A stretch of 64,000 nt of DNA. Origin: Arthrobacter sp. zg-Y919. Its GTDB lineage: Bacteria > Actinomycetota > Actinomycetes > Actinomycetales > Micrococcaceae. The position numbers were made by a program, and so were the translations under genes. The stretch is taken from NCBI RefSeq assembly GCF_030142045.1, contig NZ_CP126242.1, positions 310,001 through 374,000 of the forward strand, given 5' to 3'. Under the pieces are notes generated by a model. That model was not told the origin of the DNA. It saw nothing but the letters and a program-made list of their open reading frames with translations, and ran no database searches. Shown here piece by piece: positions 26,441 to 35,019 of the stretch; position 1 is the first letter of the stretch, and every line of letters starts with the position of its first letter.

Positions 26441-28003
26441 GTGGCCACCAAACCAGTTCTTTCCCCTTCTGAGCCGGCGACGCCGACGAAGGCAACACCG
26501 ACGGCGGCAGCGGCCCCGACGCCGGAGGAACGCCAGTCCGTCCTGCGTACCCTGCGTTCGCCGAAGCTGCTCAAGACCGAGGTCCTGGCCGGGCTGGTGG
26601 TGGCGCTGGCCCTTATCCCCGAGGCCCTGGCCTTCTCCGTCATCGCCGGAGTGGACCCGCGGATCGGGTTGTTCTCCGCGTTCACCATGGCCGTCACCAT
26701 TGCTTTCCTCGGCGGGCGCCCGGCGATGATCTCCGCGGCCACCGGTGCGGTGGCCCTGGTGATCGCCCCGCTGGTGGCCTCCCACGGTGTGCAGTACATG
26801 ATTGCCGCAGTACTGCTGGCAGGTGTTTTCCAGGTGCTGCTGGCGCTGCTCGGGGTAGCCAAGCTCCTGCGCTTCATTCCGCGCCAGGTCATGGTCGGGT
26901 TCGTGAATGCACTGTCCATCCTGATCTTCATTGCGCAGGTGCCCGAACTGCTGGGGGTGCCCTGGCTGGTCTATCCGCTTACGGTCCTCGGGCTGCTGGT
27001 GGTCTTCGGACTCCCGCGGCTGACGACGGCGGTGCCGGCGTCGCTGGTGGCCATCGTCGTCCTCACGGCCATCACGGTGGCCGCCTCCCTCGACGTCCCC
27101 ACCGTGGGGGACAAGGGAGAGCTGCCGCACAGCCTGCCGTCCCTGCTGCTGCCGGATGTGTCGTTCACCCTGGACACCCTGAAGGTGGTCTTCCCGTACG
27201 CGCTGGCCGTGGCTTTCGTGGGGCTGCTGGAGTCGCTTATGACGGCAAAGCTGGTCGACGACGTCACCGACACCCGTTCGAATAAAACCCGTGAGGCCTG
27301 GGGCCAGGGTGCGGCGAATCTGGTCACCGGGTTCTTCGGCGGCATGGGTGGCTGCGCGATGATCGGCCAGACCATGATCAATGTGAAGGGTTCCGGTGCC
27401 CGGACCCGGATTTCCACCTTCCTCGCCGGTGTGTTCCTGCTCCTGCTCGTGGTGGTCCTGGGCGACGTGGTGGCGCTCATTCCGATGGCCGCCCTGGTAG
27501 CGGTCATGATCTTCGTGGCCGTGACCAGCTTCGACTGGCACAGCATCCGCCCGTCCACGCTGAAGATGATGCCCAAGAGCGAAACCGCCGTCATGCTGGT
27601 CACCGTGGCCGTGACGGTCTGGACCAACAACCTGGCCAGCGGCGTCGGCGTCGGCGTGCTGGTCGCCATGGTGCTGTTCGCACGCCGGGTGGCGCACTTT
27701 GTCACGGTGGACCGCACGGTTACCGGGGACGGGGACGGGGCCGACGCCACCGCCACCTACAGGGTCAACGGTGAGCTGTTCTTTGCCTCCTCGAATGATC
27801 TGTACTTCCAGTTCGAGTACGTCCTGGATCCTGCCTCTGTGGTCATTGACCTGAGCGGTTCGCACGTCTGGGACGCCTCCACCGTGGCTGCGCTCGACGC
27901 CGTGACCGAGAAGTACCGCCGCCGCGGAACCGAGGTGCGGATCACCGGATTGAACGACGCCAGCGTGCAGATGCGCGAGCGGATGGCCGGAAAGCTTCCG
28001 TAG
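26441..28003 (+). CDS. SulP-family inorganic anion transporter
   Basis: A 520-residue SLC26/SulP permease: a Ala/Thr/Pro-rich N-terminus, about 12-14 transmembrane helices (residues 45-390), with the conserved ALIPEALAFSVIAGVDPRIGLF-type first helices (split), and a C-terminal STAS domain (residues 420-515, VVIDLSGSHVWDASTVAALD). Substrate could be sulfate, bicarbonate or another anion; no sulfate-assimilation gene or carbonic anhydrase is adjacent. The GTG start is the only sensible one. Convergent with the kinase gene. Confidence 0.9.
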   Translation: MATKPVLSPSEPATPTKATPTAAAAPTPEERQSVLRTLRSPKLLKTEVLAGLVVALALIPEALAFSVIAGVDPRIGLFSAFTMAVTIAFLGGRPAMISAATGAVALVIAPLVASHGVQYMIAAVLLAGVFQVLLALLGVAKLLRFIPRQVMVGFVNALSILIFIAQVPELLGVPWLVYPLTVLGLLVVFGLPRLTTAVPASLVAIVVLTAITVAASLDVPTVGDKGELPHSLPSLLLPDVSFTLDTLKVVFPYALAVAFVGLLESLMTAKLVDDVTDTRSNKTREAWGQGAANLVTGFFGGMGGCAMIGQTMINVKGSGARTRISTFLAGVFLLLLVVVLGDVVALIPMAALVAVMIFVAVTSFDWHSIRPSTLKMMPKSETAVMLVTVAVTVWTNNLASGVGVGVLVAMVLFARRVAHFVTVDRTVTGDGDGADATATYRVNGELFFASSNDLYFQFEYVLDPASVVIDLSGSHVWDASTVAALDAVTEKYRRRGTEVRITGLNDASVQMRERMAGKLP

Positions 28004-28019
28004 CCGCCGCCGTCGCGCG

Positions 28020-28907
28020 TCAGGCAGCTGCTGAATCCGGGAGCCGATGGCGCAGGGACGCCACCTCCCGCAGGCACTGCTCCGCGGTGGGCCGGTCCTG
28101 CGGGGACAGGGAGGTCATGGCCGAAAGCAGTGACCGCCAGCCGGCCGGCAGTGCGGACGGGATGTCCGGACCGTGGACCGTGCGGACCATCAGGGATTCG
28201 GTCTGCGGCAGATCGAAGGCGCGGGCTCCGATCAGGCATTCCAGCAGGACGAGTCCAAGGGAGTAGATGTCCGTGGCGGAAGTCAACGGGGCACGGCGTA
28301 CCTGCTCGGGGCTCAGATAGGGCAGGCTTCCGTACGACTGCGCCCCACCGTTAGGCACCAGGGTGCTGACGGCGATGCCGAAGTCCGTGATCTTGGCGGC
28401 GCCGGTCTGGGGGTCCAGCAGGATGTTCGATGGCTTCACGTCCCGGTGGATGTAGCCGGCAGCATGCACTCCGGCCAGCCCCGAGGCCAGGTCCAGGCCG
28501 AGGCGTGCCGTGGCGGCAGGGGTGAGGACGCCAGTGGTGGCAAGGGTCCGCTGGAGGTTGGTCCCCGGCACCAGTTCCAGGACCAGGTACGGCGTCTGCA
28601 TGTCGGTCAGGGGATGGCTGATGGTGCCCGTGGAAATCATCCGGACAACGCGCGGATTCGCGACGGCCCGCAGAGCAGCAGCCTCCCGCAGGGCTTCATG
28701 ACCCTCAGGAACATGGCCGAGCGGCGCGGAGAAAATCTTGACCGCCACCTTCTCCAGGGACGCGAGATCGGTTGCCCGCCAAACGTAAGCGGCGGTGCCG
28801 TGGCCAATCGGTTCATCCAGGCAGAACCGCCCGTCCACCAGGACGTGGGCACTGAAACCGGAGGCGTCGGAGGCGGGCGGGGCTGCTGGGCCTGGCTTTG
28901 TATCCAT
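28020..28907 (-). CDS. Soluble Ser/Thr protein kinase (PknB/STK-like domain only)
   Basis: A 295-residue Hanks-type kinase. Gly loop IGHGTAAYVW, ATP Lys in VAVKIF, catalytic HRDVKPSNIL, Mg-binding TDFGIAV, APE-equivalent LPYLSPEQVR and DIYSLGLVL. Unlike typical actinobacterial PknA/PknB it has no transmembrane helix, PASTA or other sensor domain, so it must act in the cytoplasm or rely on partners. ATG 28907 with GGGGAAC upstream is the start. An A/T-rich nested palindrome precedes it. Confidence 0.92.
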   Translation of the reverse strand: MDTKPGPAAPPASDASGFSAHVLVDGRFCLDEPIGHGTAAYVWRATDLASLEKVAVKIFSAPLGHVPEGHEALREAAALRAVANPRVVRMISTGTISHPLTDMQTPYLVLELVPGTNLQRTLATTGVLTPAATARLGLDLASGLAGVHAAGYIHRDVKPSNILLDPQTGAAKITDFGIAVSTLVPNGGAQSYGSLPYLSPEQVRRAPLTSATDIYSLGLVLLECLIGARAFDLPQTESLMVRTVHGPDIPSALPAGWRSLLSAMTSLSPQDRPTAEQCLREVASLRHRLPDSAAA

Positions 28908-28936
28908 CACCGTTCCCCGCCCACTAGTGCCCGCTA

Positions 28937-28969
28937 TTAGCTAGCTCGTCTAATTAGTAGTTCAGCTAA
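28937..28969. promoter_or_regulatory. Nested AT-rich dyad upstream of the kinase gene
   Basis: ttagct (28937-28942) and agctaa (28964-28969) flank the 8-base palindrome ctaattag (28950-28957), with all centres within half a base. It starts 30 bases before the kinase start, so a promoter-overlapping operator is plausible. The 6-mer gctagc here recurs near the MarR start (about 29579). Confidence 0.45.
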
Positions 28970-29025
28970 CAATATGGGGGCATGGTGGCAGTGTCCAGCA
29001 TGGGGATGCGGATGCGGAGCGCGGA

Positions 29026-29544
29026 TTACTGGTGTGGCGGGGTGGGTGCTGTTGCGGGCGCATCCAGCGCCTCACGCAGCCGGTCCATAAAACGGATCAC
29101 GGTCTCGGCATCCTGTGGGGACAGCTCCGCCGCTGCCTGCATCATCCGCTGGTGCATAGTGCCCACAGTTGCCCGCACTTCCGTGTCCGAGGTATCGGTG
29201 GGGACAATTTCCCAGGCCCGGCGGTCGTGGGGCCTGGCACGCCGCTGGACATATCCGCCGCGCTCCAGCCGGTCGATGAGTGCCGTGGTGGACGCGGTGG
29301 AGATCCCCAGGAGCCTGCTCAGGTCCTTCGGGCCCAGGCTCCCGCCGGTCTGGCGGGCCTGCATCAGGTACCGCATGGCCAGGAGGTCGTTCTCATTCAT
29401 ACCCATGGCGTCCTGCGTGCGGCGGCGGATCCGGGTTTCCGCCGCACGGTAACTCCGTACTGCTTCCAGTACCTCCCGGGCTTTTGGATGCTCGGGGCTG
29501 GACGCGTACCAGTAGCCGTCTGCCGGCTGGTTGGGGGTGTTCAC
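29026..29544 (-). CDS. MarR-family transcriptional regulator
   Basis: A 172-residue winged helix-turn-helix protein: GPKDLSRLLGISTASTTALI (recognition helix), DRLERGGYVQRRARPHDRRAW (wing with the family DxRxxxxxLT-like element). GTG 29544 is the likely start; the frame upstream has only a TTG. It is divergent from the metal-chelate ABC operon, which makes that operon its probable target, and lies downstream of the AT-rich dyad before the kinase gene. Confidence 0.87.
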   Translation of the reverse strand: MNTPNQPADGYWYASSPEHPKAREVLEAVRSYRAAETRIRRRTQDAMGMNENDLLAMRYLMQARQTGGSLGPKDLSRLLGISTASTTALIDRLERGGYVQRRARPHDRRAWEIVPTDTSDTEVRATVGTMHQRMMQAAAELSPQDAETVIRFMDRLREALDAPATAPTPPHQ

Positions 29545-29706
29545 CCAACTAATCGTAGCCTTCCGAAAAGGTAGGACAGCTAGCAAAAGATGCGAGGCAT
29601 TTCACACCGTAATTAGGGCATAAAAACGTGATCTAATCTCTTCGGCTGTGGTCAGATGTTAGGTGTCCGCTTATGTATTCCACCTTCCGTCCCGTGAGGA
29701 ATGTCC

Positions 29707-30855
29707 TTGACTGCACCCGAAATTTCCCTGTCCGGTCCAACATCGGGACTCTCACGACGCAACATCCTGGGCGGCGCCGGCCTCGGCTTCCTGGCACTGG
29801 CGCTGGGGGCCTGCTCCGGCCGTGACACGGTGGCTGCGGCGGGGAAGGCGGCAGGATCCGGCGGTTTCACCGTGACCGATATGCGCGGCGTCGAGGTTTC
29901 CTTCGACGCTCCGGTGCGGAAAATCGCCACCACGGTCATTCCGTCTCCTTCCATGCTGGCTGCTGTGGACGGCGGGTACGGAAAGATCGTGGGCATTAAC
30001 GAATCCACGGCGCAGGCCAACCGGCAGGGTCTGTTCGGGGAAATGTTCCCCGAGTCCAAAACCACCACCACCATCTCGCCGTCGAGTTTCACCCCCAACA
30101 TCGAAACCATTACGAAGCTGGAACCCGACGTCGTATTCCAGTGGGCGGACCAGGGTGAGGGCCTCGTGGAGCCGCTGGAAAACGCCGGGTTCAAAACCGT
30201 TTGCCTGCTCTACGGAACGCAGGAATATCTGGAAACCTGGGTATCCCTGTTCTCCACCATCCTCGGCAAACCCGAGCGCGGCACTGAAATCGTGGACTGG
30301 ATGCACAGCGAAATCGCCCGACTGGAGGATGAGCTGGCCGCTGTTCCCACCCGCGTCCGGGTCGTCCACCTCGGCCAGTCCGGCGACGGCTATTCGGCGT
30401 CCAACAAGTCCTCCTACATGCACTACTGGATGGAGTTGGCCGGTGGGCAGAACATGGCGGCGGAAAACCTTTCAGCCGAGAACGTGGTCAGCGCCGAGCA
30501 GCTGATCGAATGGGATCCCGAAGTCATCACCCTGGGCGGTTTCGATACCCGCACGCCGGCCGACGTCTATGCGGATCCGTCCCTGGCGTCCGTGTCCGCC
30601 GTTCAAAACCGCCGGGTCTACAAGGCGCCGCTGGGCGGGTACCGCTGGGAGGTGCCCTGCGCCGAATCCCCGCTGATGTGGCAGTGGGCCGCCGAGCTAT
30701 TCCATCCGGGCCGCGCCAGGAACACCCTGCGCACCGATATGAAGGAAAAGATTGCGTACCTCTACGGGTACGACGTGAGCGAAGCCCAGATTGACGCCGC
30801 CCTGCGCCTGGACCTGAACGGGGCCAGCCTTGGCTACGACGTCTTCCGGGGCTGA
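29707..30855 (+). CDS. Metal-chelate/siderophore ABC transporter substrate-binding lipoprotein
   Basis: A class III (FepB/BtuF-like) binding protein of about 382 residues. The N-terminus has a Tat-type motif (SGLSRRNILGG) and a lipobox (LALGAC) so it should be a Tat-exported, lipid-anchored protein. Family stretches: IATTVIPSPSMLAAVDGG, LEPDVVFQWADQG, VYADPSLASVSAVQNRRVYK. TTG 29707 is preferred because GAGGA ends six bases before it; the ATG at 29701 directly abuts that site. It opens a four-gene operon with permease, ATPase and an unknown protein. Confidence 0.9.
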   Translation: MTAPEISLSGPTSGLSRRNILGGAGLGFLALALGACSGRDTVAAAGKAAGSGGFTVTDMRGVEVSFDAPVRKIATTVIPSPSMLAAVDGGYGKIVGINESTAQANRQGLFGEMFPESKTTTTISPSSFTPNIETITKLEPDVVFQWADQGEGLVEPLENAGFKTVCLLYGTQEYLETWVSLFSTILGKPERGTEIVDWMHSEIARLEDELAAVPTRVRVVHLGQSGDGYSASNKSSYMHYWMELAGGQNMAAENLSAENVVSAEQLIEWDPEVITLGGFDTRTPADVYADPSLASVSAVQNRRVYKAPLGGYRWEVPCAESPLMWQWAAELFHPGRARNTLRTDMKEKIAYLYGYDVSEAQIDAALRLDLNGASLGYDVFRG

Positions 30856-30856
30856 G

Positions 30857-31990
30857 ATGGCGGCTCTTCGCCGGTCCGGCGCCGGTGCACGCACCCGGCC
30901 CGCCGGACCGTCGTCGTCGGCCAGGCCGTCGTCTGCCAGCGCTCCGCCGTCACCGGCGCGGCGCCGACTGATCCTGCCGCTTTGCGTCCTGATCCTGTGC
31001 GCGGTGGCCCTGGTCTCCATGGCGGCCGGCCGGTACTGGGTGCCGCCGAACGAAATCCTGCGCATCCTCTTCAACGAAGTCACCGCTCTCTTCGGCGGCG
31101 AAGGCATCGTCCGCCGGACCTGGACCGAGCAGGAAGCCACCGTGGTCCTGGATGTACGGCTGCCACGCGTGCTCCTGGCCTTCCTGGTGGGCGGTGCGCT
31201 GTCGCTCGGCGGTGCGTGCCTTCAGGCGTTGTTCCGCAATCCGCTGGTCAGCCCGGACATCATCGGCGTCACTGCCGGTGCGTCCTTCGGCGGCGTACTG
31301 GTACTGACCCTCGGGCTGTCCGGCGGCTGGATGGTCGGGGGTGCCTTCGGGTTCGGGCTGGCGGCCCTCGCCGGCGTGCTGCTGCTTGGCCGGCTGGGCG
31401 GACGGGACAACGCCATGCTGATGATCGTCCTGGGCGGGATCGTGGTGGCGGCGTTCTTCAACGCCCTGGTCTCCTTCATGACCTACCTGGCCGACCCGTA
31501 CTCCGAACTGCCCTCGATTGTGCACTGGCTGCTCGGTTCCATTGCCGCGGCCAGTTACGACAAGGTGCTCACCGCCCTGGTCCCGGTGGCCATCGGCGCG
31601 GCGGTCGTCCTGGCCCTGCGCTGGCGGCTGAACGTCCTGTCGCTGGGGGACGACGACGCCGCCGCCCTGGGCGTGAACCCGCACCGCTCCCGGGTGGTGC
31701 TCTTGTGCGCCGTCGCCCTGATGACTGCCGGCACGGTCGCCGTGGCCGGGGCCGTCGGATGGGTGGGACTGGTGGTTCCGCACCTTGCCCGGCTCTGGGT
31801 GGGGCCGGACCACCGGACCCTGCTGCCGGCGTCGTTGCTGCTGGGCGGCACCTACCTGATGCTCATTGACACGATCAGCCGCTCCATCAGCAGCAGCGAA
31901 CTGCCGCTGGGCATCCTCACCGCCATCATCGGCGCCCCCGTTTTCGTGGTGCTGCTGGCCCGTTCGCAGAAGAAAGCCGAGCTCTCATGA
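30857..31990 (+). CDS. FecCD-family ABC transporter permease
   Basis: A 377-residue permease with about ten transmembrane helices, an N-terminal Ala/Arg/Ser-rich extension of about 40 residues, and FecCD/BtuC signatures (RLPRVLLAFLVGGALSLGG, QALFRNPLVSPDIIGV, GWVGLVVPHLARLWVGPDHR). Only one permease gene is present, so a homodimer is expected. ATG 30857 begins one base after the binding-protein stop. Substrate is likely an Fe(III)-siderophore, heme or cobamide, which cannot be told apart by sequence alone. Confidence 0.93.
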   Translation: MAALRRSGAGARTRPAGPSSSARPSSASAPPSPARRRLILPLCVLILCAVALVSMAAGRYWVPPNEILRILFNEVTALFGGEGIVRRTWTEQEATVVLDVRLPRVLLAFLVGGALSLGGACLQALFRNPLVSPDIIGVTAGASFGGVLVLTLGLSGGWMVGGAFGFGLAALAGVLLLGRLGGRDNAMLMIVLGGIVVAAFFNALVSFMTYLADPYSELPSIVHWLLGSIAAASYDKVLTALVPVAIGAAVVLALRWRLNVLSLGDDDAAALGVNPHRSRVVLLCAVALMTAGTVAVAGAVGWVGLVVPHLARLWVGPDHRTLLPASLLLGGTYLMLIDTISRSISSSELPLGILTAIIGAPVFVVLLARSQKKAELS

Positions 31991-32901
31991 CCGTCCTTTC
32001 CCGGGCACGCCCTGTTTCGAATGCTCCGGTTCCGTCTGCTCCGGTGCCGGACAGCCCGGCCGCGGGCTCCGGACCCCTGATGCAGGCCACCGGCCTCGGT
32101 TTCCGCTATTCCCGGCTGCGTCCGTGGCTTTTCCGGGACCTCGGCTTTTCGCTGGAGCGCGGGGAAATCCTGTCCATCCTGGGCCCCAACGCCCGCGGTA
32201 AAACCACGCTGCTCAAGTGCCTCTCCGGGCTGCTTGCCCCACGCGAGGGAACGGTTCACGGCGCGCCGGGCATCGGCTATGTGCCGCAGGACCACGGCGC
32301 AGGCCCGTCCTTCACCGTCGCCGACATGGTGCTGATGGGCTGCACCCGGCACCTGCGCACCTATCAAACCCCGCGCCCCGAGGACCACGCCGCCGCCGAT
32401 GCGGCGATGGAACGGGTGGGCGTGGCGGACTGGGCCGCACGCGACTATTCCACCCTCTCCGGCGGGCAGCGGCAGCTGGTGCTGATTGCCCGGGCCGTGG
32501 CGTCCGGCTGCGAACTGCTGATCCTGGACGAACCGGCGTCGGCACTGGACCTGAACAACCAGTCCCGCGTACTGAGCGTGCTCACCGGACTGGCCGCGGA
32601 GGGCATGGGCGTCATCATGACCACCCATCATCCCGACCATGCCCTCCATGTATCCCGCAACGCACTGCTGTTTGTCGGCAGCCACGACGTCCGCTGGGGC
32701 CCCACCGAGGAGCTGCTGACCGGTCCGGCCCTCTCCGAGGTCTATGGACTGCCGATCTGCACCCCGACCGTGGGCACGGTGTCCGGTGACCGCGTCATCG
32801 CGGTGCCCGACTTCGGTCCGTCCTGCCGTGCCTGCCCGGTCCCGGAAGCCGTTGGGGCACCGGCTGTATCCCTCCACGAATCCCGAAAGGACCATCCGTG
32901 A
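31987..32901 (+). CDS. ABC transporter ATP-binding protein (FepC-type)
   Basis: A 304-residue ATPase powering the FecCD permease. Walker A LGPNARGKTTLLK, Q-loop VPQDHGAGPSF, signature LSGGQRQLVLIARAV, Walker B LLILDEPASALD, switch His in TTHHPDHAL. The ATG overlaps the permease stop (ATGA). A Cys-containing C-terminal tail (SCRACPVPEAVG) extends beyond the usual FepC end. The next gene overlaps its stop by four bases as well. Confidence 0.93.
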   Translation: MTVLSRARPVSNAPVPSAPVPDSPAAGSGPLMQATGLGFRYSRLRPWLFRDLGFSLERGEILSILGPNARGKTTLLKCLSGLLAPREGTVHGAPGIGYVPQDHGAGPSFTVADMVLMGCTRHLRTYQTPRPEDHAAADAAMERVGVADWAARDYSTLSGGQRQLVLIARAVASGCELLILDEPASALDLNNQSRVLSVLTGLAAEGMGVIMTTHHPDHALHVSRNALLFVGSHDVRWGPTEELLTGPALSEVYGLPICTPTVGTVSGDRVIAVPDFGPSCRACPVPEAVGAPAVSLHESRKDHP

Positions 32902-34310
32902 TTGTCCGCTTGATCGGCGGGACGCCGATGCTTGGCCAGACCGACACCACCTGGCGCGGCGCCTTCGAGGACGTCGACGCCTATGACCTCGACGACGACG
33001 CCGCCCGCGCCCGGATCTTTTCGGCCGACGGCCTGGTGATCGGCGGCGGGGTGGACCATCTCCTGCTGGGCCGGCACCGCGAAGCGCTCACCGGATTTGT
33101 CCGCGCCGGCGGACGGGTGCTGGTCAACGGCCAGGTAGTCCGGCCGTTCATCGACGGACTGGCGGTCTGGCGGAAGCTGGAATTCCGCGGCGCGCAGGAC
33201 GTCCGCCCGCATCCGGTCTCACCGCACCCGGTGTGGGACGGCATCGACTACCGGGACCTGCACTACCGCACCGGGGTGCCCGGAATGCACAGCTACGAGC
33301 GGTTGGAGGAGATCGGCGTCGCCGGTTTCTACGGCCGCGGCTACCACCTGGACCTGCCCGAGGGCGCGACCGTGGTGACGGGCATCGGCCAGTACCGGCT
33401 CCCGCTGGACTACAGCTACCGGCTGGGGGACGGGGAGGTGCTGGTGCACGGCGGCAATGACCTGGAGAGCTTCAGTGACGATCAGTATTCCACCCGGGTG
33501 CTGGGCCCGAACCTGGTGCAGTGGCTCGAAGGCGGAACGCGGCCGGCTGCTGAACCGGTGTCATGGGCTGCGGGCGTCACCGTGCCCCCTGCGGCCGCTG
33601 CCACCCGTGCCGCTGCCCGCCCTGTGGCCGCCGGCGCTGGGGCTGCCGGCCCTGCTGGTTCAGCCCCGCGTGCCGCTGCCCCCCGGATCGGGTTGCTGCA
33701 CTGCGGCACGTTCCAGCCCCTGCGGACCCTGGCCGACCCGGCTCTGGCCCCGTACCGGCTGGAATCCGTTTATCTTCCGGACGCTGATCCCGCTGTGCTC
33801 GCGGACCTGGACGTGGTGATTGTCAGCGACCGGCTGCATCAGGGCCAGCTGGCCCGCTTTGTTCCCGCGCTTCTGGAGGCTTTGTCGGACCCGGGGAAAA
33901 CCGTGATCGTGCTGGGGGAGAACAAGGTGGAACAGTGGCTGCCCGGCGTCGGCTACAGCTTCCGCCCCACGGTGTTCTGGATGTGGCGCACCGGCGAGGA
34001 CAACGGCACCCGGCTGCGGCTGCCGGAGGACCCAATGTGGGAATTCCTCACGCCGTGGTCCGTGTCCTGGCATCACCACGGGCTGCTGCATCCGCGCCCC
34101 GGTGCCCGTTCGCTGGTGGTGATGGAAGAAGACGGCGCCGAGTCCGGCTCGCTGCTGTATCTGGACGAGGTGAACCAGCCGGCCCGCCTGCTGGTGACCA
34201 CGATGGACCCGGTCTACCACCACGGATCCGGCTTTATGCCCGGTGCTTCGCAGCTGCTGTACTCCCTGCTGCGCTGGGCCACGGCTACACACGCAACCGG
34301 CGGGCGCTAG
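32898..34310 (+). CDS. Unrecognised two-domain protein in the metal ABC operon
   Basis: A 470-residue soluble protein without signal peptide whose GTG overlaps the ATPase stop (GTGA), so it is co-translated with the transporter. Residues 1-215 and 260-470 look like two copies of a Rossmann/GATase1-like fold: DGLVIGGGVDHLLLGRHREALT versus LDVVIVSDRLHQGQLARFVP, then VRAGGRVLVNGQV versus DPGKTVIVLGEN, then the His-rich segments WDGIDYRDLHYRTGVPG and WSVSWHHHGLLHP. An Ala/Pro linker (about 217-257) joins them. No Cys-His-Glu triad is evident. A role in processing or sensing the imported chelate is inference. Confidence 0.82.
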   Translation: MIVRLIGGTPMLGQTDTTWRGAFEDVDAYDLDDDAARARIFSADGLVIGGGVDHLLLGRHREALTGFVRAGGRVLVNGQVVRPFIDGLAVWRKLEFRGAQDVRPHPVSPHPVWDGIDYRDLHYRTGVPGMHSYERLEEIGVAGFYGRGYHLDLPEGATVVTGIGQYRLPLDYSYRLGDGEVLVHGGNDLESFSDDQYSTRVLGPNLVQWLEGGTRPAAEPVSWAAGVTVPPAAAATRAAARPVAAGAGAAGPAGSAPRAAAPRIGLLHCGTFQPLRTLADPALAPYRLESVYLPDADPAVLADLDVVIVSDRLHQGQLARFVPALLEALSDPGKTVIVLGENKVEQWLPGVGYSFRPTVFWMWRTGEDNGTRLRLPEDPMWEFLTPWSVSWHHHGLLHPRPGARSLVVMEEDGAESGSLLYLDEVNQPARLLVTTMDPVYHHGSGFMPGASQLLYSLLRWATATHATGGR

Positions 34311-34353
34311 CGGGGCCGGACGGCAGCAGAAGATCAAAAGGGACTGAGGCCGG

Positions 34354-34950
34354 TCAGCCGAGCACCAGGCGGACGGCCAGAACCAACATGACGACGCCGA
34401 TGAGCAGATCAACCACCTGCCAGGTCCGTGGCCGGTTCAACACTCCAGACAGCGAGCGGGCACCGTAGCCCAGGGCCATGAACCAGAGGAAGCTTCCGAC
34501 GGCGGCGCCGGCGGCGAAGATCCAGCGGGTGTCCGGACCGTACTGGTTCGCCAGGCTGCCCAGCAGCACCACCGTGTCCAGGTAGACGTGCGGGTTGAGG
34601 AAGGTCAGGGCAAGGGTGGTCAGGATGACGGTGCCCTTGGCGCGCGGTGCCTGTGCTTCCAAGACGGAAGGCTTAGTCGCGGAGATCAGGGAGCGGATGC
34701 CCCACCAGGTGAGATACGCTGCCCCGCCCCAGCGGAGGATTTCCAGTACTGCCGGGAAGCGGGACACCAGTGCCCCGATCCCGGCGGTGCCGCCGAAGAT
34801 CAACAGGGCATCGCTGATGATGCAGAGGGCAACTACGACGCCGATGTGTTCCCGCCGCAGGCCCTGCCTCAGCACAAACGCATTCTGCGCCCCGATGGCG
34901 ACAATCAATCCCAGTCCGGTGACCATGCCGGTCGCCCAAATACTTCCCAT
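34354..34950 (-). CDS. lysE: LysE/ArgO-type basic amino acid exporter
   Basis: A 198-residue membrane protein with five or six helices. The LysE signature GLIVAIGAQNAFVLRQGLRR is present, as are ISDALLIFGG and LTFLNPHVYLDTVVLLG. It exports lysine/arginine or arginine when internal pools rise. It is divergent from an ArgP/LysG gene with a 69-base intergenic space, the classical lysE-lysG arrangement. GAGGA directly abuts the ATG at 34950, so a slightly later start is possible. Confidence 0.92.
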   Translation of the reverse strand: MGSIWATGMVTGLGLIVAIGAQNAFVLRQGLRREHIGVVVALCIISDALLIFGGTAGIGALVSRFPAVLEILRWGGAAYLTWWGIRSLISATKPSVLEAQAPRAKGTVILTTLALTFLNPHVYLDTVVLLGSLANQYGPDTRWIFAAGAAVGSFLWFMALGYGARSLSGVLNRPRTWQVVDLLIGVVMLVLAVRLVLG

Positions 34951-35019
34951 TCCTCGACGGTAACCAGCTCAAAGGGTTCAGACAAACGAATGATTCGAAG
35001 GATGCATTAGGTTTGCTTC

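Noticed and set aside
26315..27865. N-terminal extension of the pseudouridine synthase frame
   Set aside because: Antisense to the SulP transporter, His/Gln/Gly-rich, and preceded by a proper ATG at 26314.
29545..29700. IdeR/DtxR iron box before the metal ABC operon
   Set aside because: No match close to TTAGGTTAGGCTAACCTAA; only scattered TTAG elements.
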